A stretch of DNA of 64,000 nucleotides from Sinosporangium album (lineage in GTDB: Bacteria; Actinomycetota; Actinomycetes; Streptosporangiales; Streptosporangiaceae). The stretch spans positions 46,344 through 110,343 of the forward strand of contig NZ_FNCN01000021.1 in the NCBI RefSeq assembly GCF_900100605.1, given 5' to 3'. The notes below the pieces were generated by a model. That model made no database searches. It was not told the DNA's origin and worked only from the letters and a program-made list of their open reading frames with translations. A program made the translations under genes and the position numbers. How positions within the stretch are numbered: the first letter of the stretch is position 1; each line of letters opens with the position of its first letter. Of the stretch, positions 18,313 to 31,697 are shown piece after piece.

Positions 18313-19563
18313 ATGCACGTCGCCCACCTGTCCCTGACCGACTTCCGGTCCTATGCCTCGGCGGAGGTCGCGCTCGAACCGGGCGTCACCGCTTTCGTCG
18401 GGCCGAACGGGCAGGGCAAGACCAATCTGGTCGAGGCGGTTGGCTATGTGGCGAGCCATTCCAGCCATCGCGTGGCGGGCGACGCTCCGCTCGTACGGCA
18501 GGGCGCGGCGCGGGCGATCGTCCGCGCGTTGATCGTGCGTGACGATCGGCGGGCGCTGATCGAGTTGGAGATCAACCCGGGACGGGCCAATCGGGCGCGG
18601 CTCAACCGTGCGCCGATCGCGCGGCCGCGCGACACGCTCGGCCTGCTGCGCAGCGTGCTGTTCGCTCCGGAGGACCTGGCGCTGGTCAAGGGCGATCCGG
18701 CGGAGCGCAGGCGGTTCCTGGACGACCTGCTGGTGGCTCGTGCGCCGCGGTTCGCCGGGGTCCGGGCCGACTACGACAGGGTGTTGAAGCAGCGTGGGGC
18801 CCTGCTGCGTACGGCTGCCGCCGCCCGGCGCGGTGGGCCGCCGGGGCGGCGCAGGGCAGAGGCGGAGGCGGCGTTCTCGGCGGCGGGCGCGGGCGACGTG
18901 TTGAGCACGCTTGAGGTGTGGGACGCGCATCTCGCGGCGCACGGTGCGGAGTTGCTGGCGGCGCGGTTGGAGCTGGTGGAGGCGCTGCGCCCGCTGGTGG
19001 CCGGTGCCTATGCGGCGCTCGCGCCGTCGTCCGCCGCCGCTGACCTGGTCTATCGCAGCACGTTGTCCACAGGTGGGCCCCCCGATGGGGACGCGGATCG
19101 CGACGGCGACGGGGTTCCGGGTGCGCACGGGTTATCCACAGGGCTGGGGAAATCTGTGGATCGGGCCGTGCTGGCCGAGTTGCTGCGCGCCCGCTTGCTT
19201 GAGGTGCGTCAGGCGGAGTTGGAGCGCAGTGTGACGCTTGTCGGCCCGCACCGTGACGATCTGCTGCTGAGCCTGGGGGACATGCCGGCGCGTGGATACG
19301 CGAGTCACGGCGAGTCGTGGTCGTTTGCCCTGGCGTTGAAGCTCGCGGCGTTCGAGCTGCTGCGCGCCGACGACGGAGACCCTGTGTTGATCTTGGATGA
19401 TGTGTTCGCCGAGCTGGACAGCCACCGCCGCCGCCGACTCGCCGAGATCGTGGCCCCGGCCGAGCAGGTGTTGATCACCGCGGCCGTGGCCGAGGACGTG
19501 CCGGCCGAGCTGACCGGCGCCTGGTTCGACGTCGCTGAAGGGGGAGTGGCCCGTGTCCGCTGA
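18313..19563 (+). CDS. recF: DNA replication and repair protein RecF
   Basis: The 416-residue SMC-like ATPase loads RecA at gaps. Walker A is [18 protein letters not shown], the ABC signature region is [31 protein letters not shown] and Walker B is [17 protein letters not shown] Gly/Asp-rich insertion of about 30 residues near residue 255 ([16 protein letters not shown]) carries two DnaA boxes in its codons (TTGTCCACA at 19063, TTATCCACA at 19132), both encoding LSTG. The stop overlaps the next gene. Confidence 0.96.
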   Translation: MHVAHLSLTDFRSYASAEVALEPGVTAFVGPNGQGKTNLVEAVGYVASHSSHRVAGDAPLVRQGAARAIVRALIVRDDRRALIELEINPGRANRARLNRAPIARPRDTLGLLRSVLFAPEDLALVKGDPAERRRFLDDLLVARAPRFAGVRADYDRVLKQRGALLRTAAAARRGGPPGRRRAEAEAAFSAAGAGDVLSTLEVWDAHLAAHGAELLAARLELVEALRPLVAGAYAALAPSSAAADLVYRSTLSTGGPPDGDADRDGDGVPGAHGLSTGLGKSVDRAVLAELLRARLLEVRQAELERSVTLVGPHRDDLLLSLGDMPARGYASHGESWSFALALKLAAFELLRADDGDPVLILDDVFAELDSHRRRRLAEIVAPAEQVLITAAVAEDVPAELTGAWFDVAEGGVARVR

Positions 19564-20062
19564 CGCCAATCCCCAGGCCACCGCGGCCCGGGGGGCCGCC
19601 CTGGCTCGGGAGAAGCTCGCCCAGGCCAAGGCCGATGCCGCCAAACGCGGCCAGTTGCCGCGCCGCGAGCCGCGCCGCCGCGCTCCGGGCGCCCGGCGGG
19701 ATGCGAGCGATCCGCAGCCGTTCGGCCGGGCGATCATGGAGCTGCTGGCCTTCCGGGGATGGGAGCGGTCTGCGGCGGTAGGCGGTGTTTTTGGTAGGTG
19801 GGGGGAGATTGTCGGGGTCGACCTGGCGGCTCACACGAAACCGGAGAGTTTCGTCGAGGGCGAGGTGGTCGTGGCCGCCGACTCGACCGCCTGGGCGACG
19901 CAGGTCCGACTGCTGGCTCCGACGCTGGTCCGGAGGCTGAACGAGGAGCTCGGCGAGGGCACAGTCCAGCGTGTCCGTGTCAAAGGCCCACAAAACGGGC
20001 CACGTCCGTCGGGCGGGTTGAGGGTCACCGGCAGCCGTGGTCCCCGGGACACATACGGCTGA
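19553..20062 (+). CDS. DUF721 / DciA-like protein
   Basis: The 169-residue protein has a basic, Ala/Arg-rich N-terminus and a C-terminal DUF721 domain ([65 protein letters not shown]). DciA proteins of this family act as helicase operators that help load DnaB in bacteria lacking DnaC. In actinomycetes the gene sits between recF and gyrB, as here, and it overlaps recF by 11 bp. Confidence 0.9.
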   Translation: MSADANPQATAARGAALAREKLAQAKADAAKRGQLPRREPRRRAPGARRDASDPQPFGRAIMELLAFRGWERSAAVGGVFGRWGEIVGVDLAAHTKPESFVEGEVVVAADSTAWATQVRLLAPTLVRRLNEELGEGTVQRVRVKGPQNGPRPSGGLRVTGSRGPRDTYG

Positions 20063-20170
20063 TTCACGCATGTGCGCGGCGTACGGCGGAGGCCGCCGTA
20101 CGCAGGGCTTTGCCGTACAGGCCGAAAACCCAGCCAAGGGCTGGCCGGAACCGATCAGAGGGCACCTGAG

Positions 20171-20219
20171 GCGATGACCCCCCAACCGGTGGGGGGACCC
20201 TCGAAAGGGGGGTCATCGC
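20171..20219. repeat. Long inverted repeat between the DUF721 gene and gyrB
   Basis: Arms GCGATGACCCCCC and its exact complement enclose a G-rich loop of about 23 nt that can pair further. It lies about 110 bp after the DUF721 stop and 220 bp before gyrB. It is either a terminator without a T run or an RNA structure in the gyrB leader. The rest of this 378-bp gap holds no gene I can support and must contain the gyrBA promoter. Confidence 0.65.
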
Positions 20220-20383
20220 CCGACAGGCCATCACAGACGCGTTCAATGCCCCCGCGGGGGCTCGGAGCCGGTAGAATGAATCTGGATTCCGGACACGTCC
20301 ACTTGCGTGTCACCCCCGGCGTGTGAGCCGAACTCCCCCGGGTGATCGCAGCAGGGCATTCACGACGGTGACGGGCATGGTAG

Positions 20384-22384
<2,001 letters not shown>

Positions 22385-22441
22385 CGGTAGCCGTACTCGC
22401 CCACAGCGTGCTGACTCAAGCGTGAAAAGGAACTCACACCC

Positions 22442-24954
<2,513 letters not shown>

Positions 24955-24958
<4 letters not shown>

Positions 24959-26193
24959 GTCCGCGGGCCACATCCGGGGGCGACACCTCCAACCCCCCGA
25001 GACGACCGGCCTCCACAAGGTCGCCCTCGCGTGACCATGTGACCGACAAGAAGAACAAGAATGCGGAAGATGAGGTCGTCGAGGTGGTCGACTCCCCTGG
25101 AAGTGGCAGCGCCAAGCCTCAAAAGCCCGACACTCCGGTGAGCGGTGAGCCCAAGGGGGGCAAGAAGCCGGGCGGAGACAACGACCAGGGTGACCCGACG
25201 GTCAGGGTGCGTCCGTCCGCCTCGTCCACCGACCCTTGGGGCGGTGGCGGCGGCGCGAGCGCGCCCACCGCACAGCATCCCCGCCCCGGCCAGGGTGGTT
25301 CCCGGCCCGCGGCCTCGGGCCGTCCCGCCCAGGGCTCCGGCGGCGCGGCGGGCCGCCCCGCGGCGAGCGGTCCCGGCGGACCGGGCGGCGCAAGTGGATC
25401 AGGCGGGCCCGGCGGGCCGGGTGGATCAGGCGGGCCCGGCGGCGGCTCCAGGCCCACCCAGGGCGCGGGCTCGGGCGCTTCCGGCGCCCGGGGCGGCTCC
25501 GGCTCCGGGGCTTCCGCCTCCGGGCGTCCCGGCGCGTCCTCGGGCCCCGCGGCCCGCGGTGCCGGCGGCTCGTCCGGAGGAGCGGGTTCCGCGGGCGGCG
25601 CCTCGGCGGGTGGCGGCCGACCGGCCTCCGGTGGCCGTCCGGCCCCCGGCGCGCGCGGCGGCGACGGCCCCTCGGCCGCTCCTGGCAGCGAGCGCGCCTG
25701 GTCGTCCGACGCCACCTCCACCATTGACCCCGTTTCCGACCTGCCTCTTATCGCCACCGACGACTCCAAGAAGTCGGGTTCGTCGAAGGGCAAGGGCAAG
25801 GGCGGCGGCCGAAACCCCCGCAAGGCCCACCTGGTCCTACGGCGCATCGAGCCGTGGTCGGCCATGAAGTTCAGCTTTGTGGTCTCCTTGGTGTGCTTTG
25901 TCGTGCTTTTCGTGGCCGTCGCCGTCCTCTATGTGATTCTTTCGACGGTTGGCGTCTTTGACTCGATCGTTCAGACGGTCAACGACCTCACCATGGCCGA
26001 CGGCAAGAAGACAGTCGGCAGCATCGACATCGCCAGTTGGTTCGAACCCGTCCGCATCCTTGGCTATACCGCCCTCATCGGAGCGGTCAACGTCGTTTTG
26101 ATCACCGCCCTGGCCACGCTCGGGTCCGTGATTTACAACCTCGCCTCCGACCTTGTCGGCGGCATTGAGGTCACCTTTAGCGAAGCTGAATAG
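24955..26193 (+). CDS. DUF3566 transmembrane protein with long disordered N-terminus
   Basis: The 412-residue protein begins with about 280 residues of low-complexity Gly/Pro/Ala/Ser-rich sequence. A DUF3566 domain follows ([49 protein letters not shown]), with two predicted membrane helices ([22 protein letters not shown] and [30 protein letters not shown]). The family is encoded next to gyrA across actinobacteria; its role is not established. The start overlaps the gyrA stop (ATGA), indicating coupling. Confidence 0.9.
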
Positions 26194-26202
26194 GCTCTGA
26201 AC

Positions 26203-26240
26203 AAGGCCCCAAGCCCCCCGTGAAGCGGGCTTGGGGCCTT
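26203..26240 (+). terminator. Terminator after the gyrBA-DUF3566 operon
   Basis: A perfect 14-bp stem (AAGGCCCCAAGCCC and its complement) with a 10-nt loop begins 10 bp after the stop and is followed by TT. The rest of the gap to the tRNA gene contains only CCGTACGG-type palindromes. Confidence 0.88.
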
Positions 26241-26462
26241 TGCATGCCCCCATGGGGTGGATGTGGCCCCTGCGGCACGGCACAGGCCCGCTCAGCCCCG
26301 CCGCGCCCCGCCGTACGGCATAGGCCCGGCGGGCTCATGCCGTACACCCCGAACCGGGCGGCACATGGCGCCGACAGGTCCCACGACGCGGTAAGCTTTT
26401 CCTCGATGCCAAGCGGTTCGCCTCCAGCTCATGGATGCGGTACGGTTCGGGTCAAGCAATGC

Positions 26463-26536
26463 GGGGCTATAGCTCAGACGGTTAGAGCGCTTCCCTGATA
26501 AGGAAGAGGTCCCAGGTTCAAGTCCTGGTAGCCCCA
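26463..26536 (+). tRNA. ileT: tRNA-Ile (anticodon GAT)
   Basis: The 74-nt gene folds as a complete cloverleaf. It has a 7-bp acceptor stem (GGGGCTA/TAGCCCC), the D arm AGCTCAGACGGTTAGAGC, anticodon loop CTGATAA with GAT, and T arm CCAGGTTCAAGTCCTGG. The 3' CCA is not fully encoded. This tRNA follows the gyrA/DUF3566 genes in many actinomycetes. Here it forms the left boundary of the inserted island. Confidence 0.97.
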
Positions 26537-26557
26537 CCCGGTTTCCCCAGCTCAACA

Positions 26558-26588
26558 GCCGCTTCTCCTAGTCGGAGAGGCGGCTTTT
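26558..26588 (+). terminator. Terminator after tRNA-Ile
   Basis: An 11-bp stem (GCCGCTTCTCC paired with GGAGAGGCGGC, one G-T pair) with a 5-nt loop is followed by TTTT, 21 bp after the tRNA end. Confidence 0.85.
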
Positions 26589-27937
26589 CGCATTTCTGGG
26601 AGAGAACTGGGAGACGATCAAGGGGTTCGTGCCCTCCCGGTGCGGCTCCAGGAGGGCGTCCAGGATCGGGACAGGCGGCCTCGGTCCGGCCGCGAACCGG
26701 TCCCGCAGCGCGGCGTGTCGCAGCCCCTCCAGTGGCGGCGCGTTCAAGGCGGGGATCTGGACGCTCAACCCCCATGAAGATCATCTTCTGCCATGGTGAA
26801 CCCTCCGGGCGCTGCTGAGGGCGTCTCCCCTCGGCTCTCGATCCGCGAAGTCGGGGAAGAGTTGCGGTCGCGTCTGGCGTGCGGAATCACGTGGCGCCGC
26901 TGCGTAAAAGCGAATCGACGTTCTTGAGAAGACGTTCTTGAGAAGCTGACCCTGATCCACCCCGAGCTGGCTGGCACGCAGTGCCGCGTGGGGGCATAGA
27001 GTCGCCACAGGGTGGCGCCGGCCGGCCATGCTACTCCGGCAAGCGCTGGCGGCACGGCATGAACATCCAGGTTGTAGCGGCTCCCGGCGGGACTCCGCTG
27101 TGGACCTCGGGCTCCCTGCGGGGCGCGGTGCGCGGCAGAATGAAAAACTCGATGCCTCGCTCGCCATAATCCGAGCAGCACTTGTCTAATAGTGTCGCAG
27201 GAATGGTCCGATGTTCACTCTGGAGGAAGGTTTCAATACTCAGCGTGACGGTCTGGTGGTCGGCCGTATTATGCGTTTGGTGCATCGGCTCGCGTGCTGT
27301 TCGAAGACGGGCTACGCTCTTGATCTTCGCCTATTGAAGCGATCCTTTCGTCCTGCTAACGTCATCTTGTTCGATTGCTGCTGTAGTGACTGGAAGTCAG
27401 CAAGTCTGTCGGCCCAAGAGATCTCTTGGGAAGACGGTGTAGTGGTGTAGGCCGTATGGCATGTGCAACCGTTAAGGTGTGACGCCTCAGCTTCCTGCTC
27501 CATAACGGTCGGACCTGCCTAGTGTCGTCGACGCCCTGTGCGGGGCGCCCGGCATATATCGCCAGGTCCGTATGCGTGGAGTGATTCTCCGTGCGATATC
27601 CGTTGAAACACGATGTGAGTTAAGGGTGGCGCCGTCCGTCACTTAAGCGCGACTGCTCAATATCTTGCCGGACTGTCAATGGCGATCGTCCTGAATTGGA
27701 ATCGCACAGTGCTCGATTGCCGACACTGACCGGATCTCGGCAGAGCAGCGTCAAGAGTGCTGTCGACCTCTTCGACCATTGTTCTGAAAATGTGTGATGG
27801 CTGCCCTCACTGAAGCCTTGACGGCCGTTTTGCCGGTCGGGGCACCGGGACGTTCCCGCTCGCGTGGGGACGGCATTTTGTACGCCGAGTTGTATGACTT
27901 GCAAGCCCGTGTCCACTCGTGATCTGAGGTGGTTACC
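26589..27937. other. Gene-poor island boundary, no supportable gene
   Basis: About 1.35 kb with no reading frame I would defend. The base composition becomes visibly less G/C-rich from about 27150, unlike the housekeeping DNA on the left. A perfect 14-bp tandem duplication (ACGTTCTTGAGAAG, 26918-26945) is present. Short open frames occur on both strands but lack ribosome-binding sites, recognisable domains and host-like codon use. It may be debris of an integrated element. I found no recombinase and no second copy of the tRNA 3' end in the window. Confidence 0.55.
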
Positions 27938-28219
27938 ATGTCCGAGACACCCGAGACAGACGCCATACTCTTGGCCTCGACGAGGATTCCCGATCTCAGG
28001 GATCGGGAGATAGATGTCTTGAAGCATCTGCTGTTGGGTCATTCTAATCGGCAGATCGCGTCCCGCCTCGGTATTTCAGAGTTCACTGTGAAAGTCCACG
28101 TCGGAAACGCTCTCAAGAAACTCGATCTGGAGTCGAGGCTACAGTTGGGGATAGCCGCATACATTCATCTGACCGGCTGCAAGTGTTTGGAGTCCCGTCT
28201 GCTGTCGTCGACGGCCTGA
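27938..28219 (+). CDS. Small LuxR-type DNA-binding regulator
   Basis: The 93-residue protein consists almost only of a GerE/LuxR helix-turn-helix (LRDREIDVLKHLLLGHSNRQIASRLGISEFTVKVHVGNALKKLDLESRLQL). No receiver, ATPase or ligand domain is attached. The ATG start follows GAGG at good spacing. Codons are richer in A/T at third positions than those of the housekeeping genes. It lies about 440 bp upstream of the biosynthetic operon on the same strand and is the only regulator there, so it is the likely pathway switch (inference). Confidence 0.8.
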   Translation: MSETPETDAILLASTRIPDLRDREIDVLKHLLLGHSNRQIASRLGISEFTVKVHVGNALKKLDLESRLQLGIAAYIHLTGCKCLESRLLSSTA

Positions 28220-28663
28220 GAATCGCCCGCGTATGATGCGCGCTGTGTCGAGCCCTGCCCGGATGATCACAGCGTGGCGTGGCCTTACGGCGTTGGCTGC
28301 TCGCCTGAGCTCGCACGGGCCGACAGGCGACTCTCCCGGGGCCGCGTGGTGCTCCTCGTTCGCTGGACTCATGCAGATGTGAGCACGGGCGAGCCCCTGA
28401 TCGGTGAGTCCCCGGGGATCCGCCGTGGAGAGTCCGATCTCGACTGCCTGCGCCGATCTCTCTTGTGGCCGTCTCGGTGGCCGTCTCGCCACTCGAGGCG
28501 GAGTCGGATTCCGTGGTAGTTCAAAAGTCTGATTGTGCCCCTCTTTTGGGTGTGGAGATGATGGGGTTCGAGGAACCGCGTGGATTATTAGTTTGCCGCC
28601 GATTTCATCAGGACGGCTCATCTTTCATGGGTGTGTGAACCGCCGGCTGGACAGGATGGTGTC
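28220..28663. promoter_or_regulatory. Upstream region of the biosynthetic operon
   Basis: This 444-bp gap separates the LuxR-type gene from the di-iron oxygenase gene. I see no supportable coding sequence; open frames on either strand are Arg/Pro-rich shadows. It should contain the operon promoter and any site for the LuxR-type protein, but no clear palindrome or promoter stands out. Confidence 0.5.
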
Positions 28664-29395
28664 ATGAAAGTGAAAGTTCTCGATGACGAGTTCATCGTTG
28701 TGCGAACTCCGGAGGAATTCCATCGCGCGCCGGACGACTATCAAAAGGTCTTGATCAGCCAGGTGATGATCAACACCGAGGGCGAGCTGTCCGGCGGCGA
28801 CGACTACACCATGATGTTCCTCCCCATGGCGCCGAACGCGGAGGAGCGCCAGGTCTGTGCCGAGCGTGCGGCGGAGGAGTACGACCACTACAAGATCGGT
28901 AAGAGGGTGCTCGCCGACCTGGGCGTCGACACGACCTACATGGAGACGCAATCCATGGAGGACCGCAACTTGTTCGCAGATCAGGGGTTGCACACCTGTA
29001 CGACCTGGGCTGAGCGCGGCATCTACTCCTATATAGGTGAGGAGGCAGCACTGTTGATGATTCGCGAGTTTGCCGAAAGCAGCTACAAACCGTGGGCGGA
29101 AGCGGTGCGCACCATCATCCTCGACGAGAAGGTGCACATTGCCCATGGTGCCAGGGTGTGCAGGAATCTCGCCGCCAGCCAGGAGGGTCGGGAGCAGCTG
29201 CAGGCCGGGCTCGATCGGCTGTGGCCCACCTTCGTCGGGGTCTTCGGCAACCAGCGTTCCAAGCGGGCGCAGCTCGCGATCAGGTATGGCTTGCGCAAGA
29301 CCACTAACGCTGAGGCATATAACCAGTGGTTGAAGACTGTTTCACGCCGCATCGCCAATCTTGGGCTGCGGATCCCCGGCCCTGAGGCCGTCTGA
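28664..29395 (+). CDS. PaaA-like di-iron monooxygenase
   Basis: The 243-residue protein aligns by eye along its whole length with PaaA, the catalytic subunit of phenylacetyl-CoA epoxidase. Examples are YQKVLISQVMINTEGELSG against YRKTLIRQIGQHAHSEIVG, and AERGIYSYIGEEAALLMIREFAESSYKPW. The di-iron ligand set is intact: Glu41, Glu72 and His75 (EEYDH), Glu126 or Glu127, Glu155 and His158 (DEKVH). It is shorter than PaaA (about 310), lacking the C-terminal part. None of the partners PaaB, PaaC or PaaE is encoded nearby. I infer oxygenation of a CoA or ACP thioester made by this cluster. The ATG (MKVKVLDDEF) is chosen over an upstream GTG because it follows AGGATGG. Confidence 0.82.
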   Translation: MKVKVLDDEFIVVRTPEEFHRAPDDYQKVLISQVMINTEGELSGGDDYTMMFLPMAPNAEERQVCAERAAEEYDHYKIGKRVLADLGVDTTYMETQSMEDRNLFADQGLHTCTTWAERGIYSYIGEEAALLMIREFAESSYKPWAEAVRTIILDEKVHIAHGARVCRNLAASQEGREQLQAGLDRLWPTFVGVFGNQRSKRAQLAIRYGLRKTTNAEAYNQWLKTVSRRIANLGLRIPGPEAV

Positions 29396-29398
29396 GCC

Positions 29399-30562
29399 AT
29401 GGCCACGACGGCGGTTCACCTCAACCCACCCGAGCCGGCTCGCCGGCAATCCAAGGCCCAGTTGCGGGAACTGCTCGCTGCTCGGCCTGACCTCGCCGCA
29501 CGAGTTCAGGTGATCCGCGACGTCGGCCGCCGGGTCCGCGCGTGCGAGGTTCACTTGACCACCACGTGCAACATCCGATGTAAGGGGTGCTGGTACTTCG
29601 AGGGCGGCTTCGACGCCGCCGTCCCTGAGACATCGGACCTCGGGCTGATCAGGGACTTCGTCGAGAAACTCTATGCCTCCGGGGTGACTCAGGCGACGCT
29701 CATCGGCGGAGAGCCGACTCTCGTGCTGAACCGGGTAAAGCCGTTTGTGGAGCGGCTGCCCTACATCACGATCTCCACGAACGGGCTGCGCCCTCTTCCA
29801 CGTGAGGGCTTCGAGAACGTCGCCGTCGCGATCAGTCTCTTCGGAGGTGGCCCGCTCGACGACGATCTGCGGGCCCACCGTCCCAACGGCTCGACGTTCA
29901 CCGGACTCTTCCAGAAGGCGCTTCAGCACTACCGGGACGATCCGCGTGTCACCTTCGTTTTCGCGCTCTCTGAGGAAGGCCTGCAGTACGTCGAGCCGAC
30001 AGTGCGCGCGATCGAGGACAACGGCAACCAGGTCACGTTCAACTTCTACAGCGCGCACGGTACCGACAATCCGCTTCGCATCGAGAACGAGCAGCGGACT
30101 CTGGCCGAGGCACTCAGGGTGAAGGAAATGTTCCCGGAGACCGTGGTCTCCCATCCCTACTTCATTGAGGCCCTCATCACCGGCCGGACCCATTGGGGCG
30201 GCAGATTCGGATACGACGTCTGTCCGAGCATCAGCGTCGAGCTCCCTGAGCACGGTCAGCGGATGCTCAACGGCCATCCCGTCATCGATGGATTCGCGGT
30301 TTACGGGGCCGACTACAAGACGCTGCAGTTCTGCTGCACCTCCGGAGACTGCGGTGGCTGCCGCGACAGTCAGGCTGTCTACACCTGGCTGGTCGTCAGC
30401 ATGAATCGCTTCCTCAACAGTGGGGAGCGGCTGGAGACATGGATCGAGCTGGCCGAGGCCTACTGGCGGCAGTGGTTCTGGTCGCAGCGTCATTCACCGA
30501 ACTTCGCCCGCCGTTCCGCCCCGCGTCGTCTGAGTGAAAGGCAAACAGAGACATGTCCTTGA
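29399..30562 (+). CDS. Radical SAM enzyme with C-terminal cysteine motif
   Basis: The 387-residue radical SAM protein binds a [4Fe-4S] cluster through CNIRCKGC (Cys57, Cys61, Cys64), followed by the aromatic residue usual in CxxxCxxC. The GGE-type SAM motif is LIGGEPTLV, and the barrel includes ITISTNGLRPLP. A second cysteine group near the C-terminus (C312, C313, C318, C321 in FCCTSGDCGGCRDSQAVYTW) may bind an auxiliary cluster, but it is not a full SPASM domain. The start is 3 bp after the oxygenase stop and the end overlaps the ACP gene. I recognise no characterised subfamily; the reaction is unknown. Confidence 0.85.
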   Translation: MATTAVHLNPPEPARRQSKAQLRELLAARPDLAARVQVIRDVGRRVRACEVHLTTTCNIRCKGCWYFEGGFDAAVPETSDLGLIRDFVEKLYASGVTQATLIGGEPTLVLNRVKPFVERLPYITISTNGLRPLPREGFENVAVAISLFGGGPLDDDLRAHRPNGSTFTGLFQKALQHYRDDPRVTFVFALSEEGLQYVEPTVRAIEDNGNQVTFNFYSAHGTDNPLRIENEQRTLAEALRVKEMFPETVVSHPYFIEALITGRTHWGGRFGYDVCPSISVELPEHGQRMLNGHPVIDGFAVYGADYKTLQFCCTSGDCGGCRDSQAVYTWLVVSMNRFLNSGERLETWIELAEAYWRQWFWSQRHSPNFARRSAPRRLSERQTETCP

Positions 30563-30798
30563 TCGCGGCCACTGTTCTGGACTTCATCTGCAAGGAACTC
30601 AAGGACCTCGGCGTCGAGGACGAACTCCTCACCGGGACTGCGAGGTTCGACGAACTCGACATCGACTCGCTCGATGTCGCGGACCTGATGACGGCGGTGA
30701 AACGGGACTTCGGCGTGATCATCCCGCGCAGAGACCTGGTCGGCATCACGCTGGGCGATCTGGCTGAGCGCATCGTCTCTGATCAGTCCGCGAAGTAG
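30553..30798 (+). CDS. Acyl carrier protein
   Basis: The 81-residue acidic helical carrier protein has the phosphopantetheine attachment serine in FDELDIDSLDVADLM. It is the only carrier protein in the cluster, so both ketosynthases presumably use it. Its start overlaps the radical SAM gene by 10 bp. Confidence 0.93.
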   Translation: MSLIAATVLDFICKELKDLGVEDELLTGTARFDELDIDSLDVADLMTAVKRDFGVIIPRRDLVGITLGDLAERIVSDQSAK

Positions 30799-30830
30799 CC
30801 GTCACCCGAAAGCTCTCACGGAGACCCTAG

Positions 30831-31646
30831 GTGCTCGGATTGTTCACCGGCAGGAAGTACCTCGTTACGGGTGTGCTCAACCTGGAGTCCATCGCCTGGC
30901 ACGTCGCCGCCGCACTTCAGAAAGAAGGCGCGCAGGTCGTCTTGACCTCCTACGGCCGCGCTCTTCGGATCGCTCGTAAGGCAGCCGAGCTCTTGCCGTC
31001 GCCGGTCGACGTGCTCGAGCTGGACGTGACCGATGAAACGAGCATCCGATCGATCGGGGCGGAGGCCGAAGGCTGGGACCGGCTCGACGGTGTACTCCAC
31101 AGCATCGCCTACGCACCGGCTGACGCGCTGGGCTCCCGCTTCCTGACCACTCCCGTCTCTAGCGCGTTGGAGGGCTTTCACGCCTCGGCCTGCTCGCTTC
31201 AGCAACTGGCGCACGCACTCGCACCCGCACTCTCGCGGGCCAGGAACGGCGGCTCGATCGTGGGGATGACCGTCGACACGAGCCGAGCCCTACCCGGCTA
31301 CGACTGGATGGGCGTCTACAAGACGGCGATGGAGTCGATCGCGCGATACCTGGCCTTGTACCTCGGCCCGTCAGGCATCCGGGTCAACCTGGTGGCCGCC
31401 GGACCGGTGGAGACCGTATCTGCTCGCGGTGTGAGCAACTTCGGCGAGCTGGCCGACCACTACGAACGCTGGGCCCCTCTGGGTTGGGATCGCACCGACC
31501 CGACACGGGTGACCGGTGCGGTGCTGTTCCTCCTATCCGACCTGGCCAGGTACACGACCGGGGAGGTCCTGCACGCCGACGGCGGAATGCACGCGGTGGT
31601 CGGAGGCATCGGGCCCCTGGACGATTCGGCCACAGCCGCGCAGTGA
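30831..31646 (+). CDS. InhA/FabI-like enoyl-[acyl-carrier-protein] reductase
   Basis: The 271-residue SDR is very close in motif order to mycobacterial InhA. The cofactor motif is GVLNLESIAWHVAAAL, followed by LDGVLHSIAYAP and GGSIVGMTVDTSRALPGYDWM. The catalytic YxxMxxxK is in YDWMGVYKTAMES, and RVNLVAAGPVET, APLGWDRTDPT and TTGEVLHADGG complete the match. It would reduce the 2,3-double bond of an enoyl thioester with NADH. The GTG start follows GGAGA. As a second enoyl reductase beside the FabL-like one, it may act on chain intermediates or serve as a protected duplicate of the cellular enzyme. Confidence 0.88.
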   Translation: MLGLFTGRKYLVTGVLNLESIAWHVAAALQKEGAQVVLTSYGRALRIARKAAELLPSPVDVLELDVTDETSIRSIGAEAEGWDRLDGVLHSIAYAPADALGSRFLTTPVSSALEGFHASACSLQQLAHALAPALSRARNGGSIVGMTVDTSRALPGYDWMGVYKTAMESIARYLALYLGPSGIRVNLVAAGPVETVSARGVSNFGELADHYERWAPLGWDRTDPTRVTGAVLFLLSDLARYTTGEVLHADGGMHAVVGGIGPLDDSATAAQ

Positions 31647-31697
31647 ATCCGAGAGTGGGCCGGGTCCTGGCATCACCGATTCGCAAAGGAGGATGGG

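Noticed and set aside
26518..26784. Minus-strand open frame just after tRNA-Ile that could be an integrase or excisionase remnant
   Set aside because: The translation has no recombinase catalytic residues or helix-turn-helix; it overlaps the tRNA-adjacent terminator. I cannot support a product.
27211..27450. Short plus-strand open frame in the island boundary
   Set aside because: No good ribosome-binding site and no similarity I recognise; the composition matches non-coding DNA around it.
28139..28621. Minus-strand open frame between the LuxR-type gene and the operon
   Set aside because: Arg/Pro-rich shadow without start signals; the gap is more likely a promoter region.
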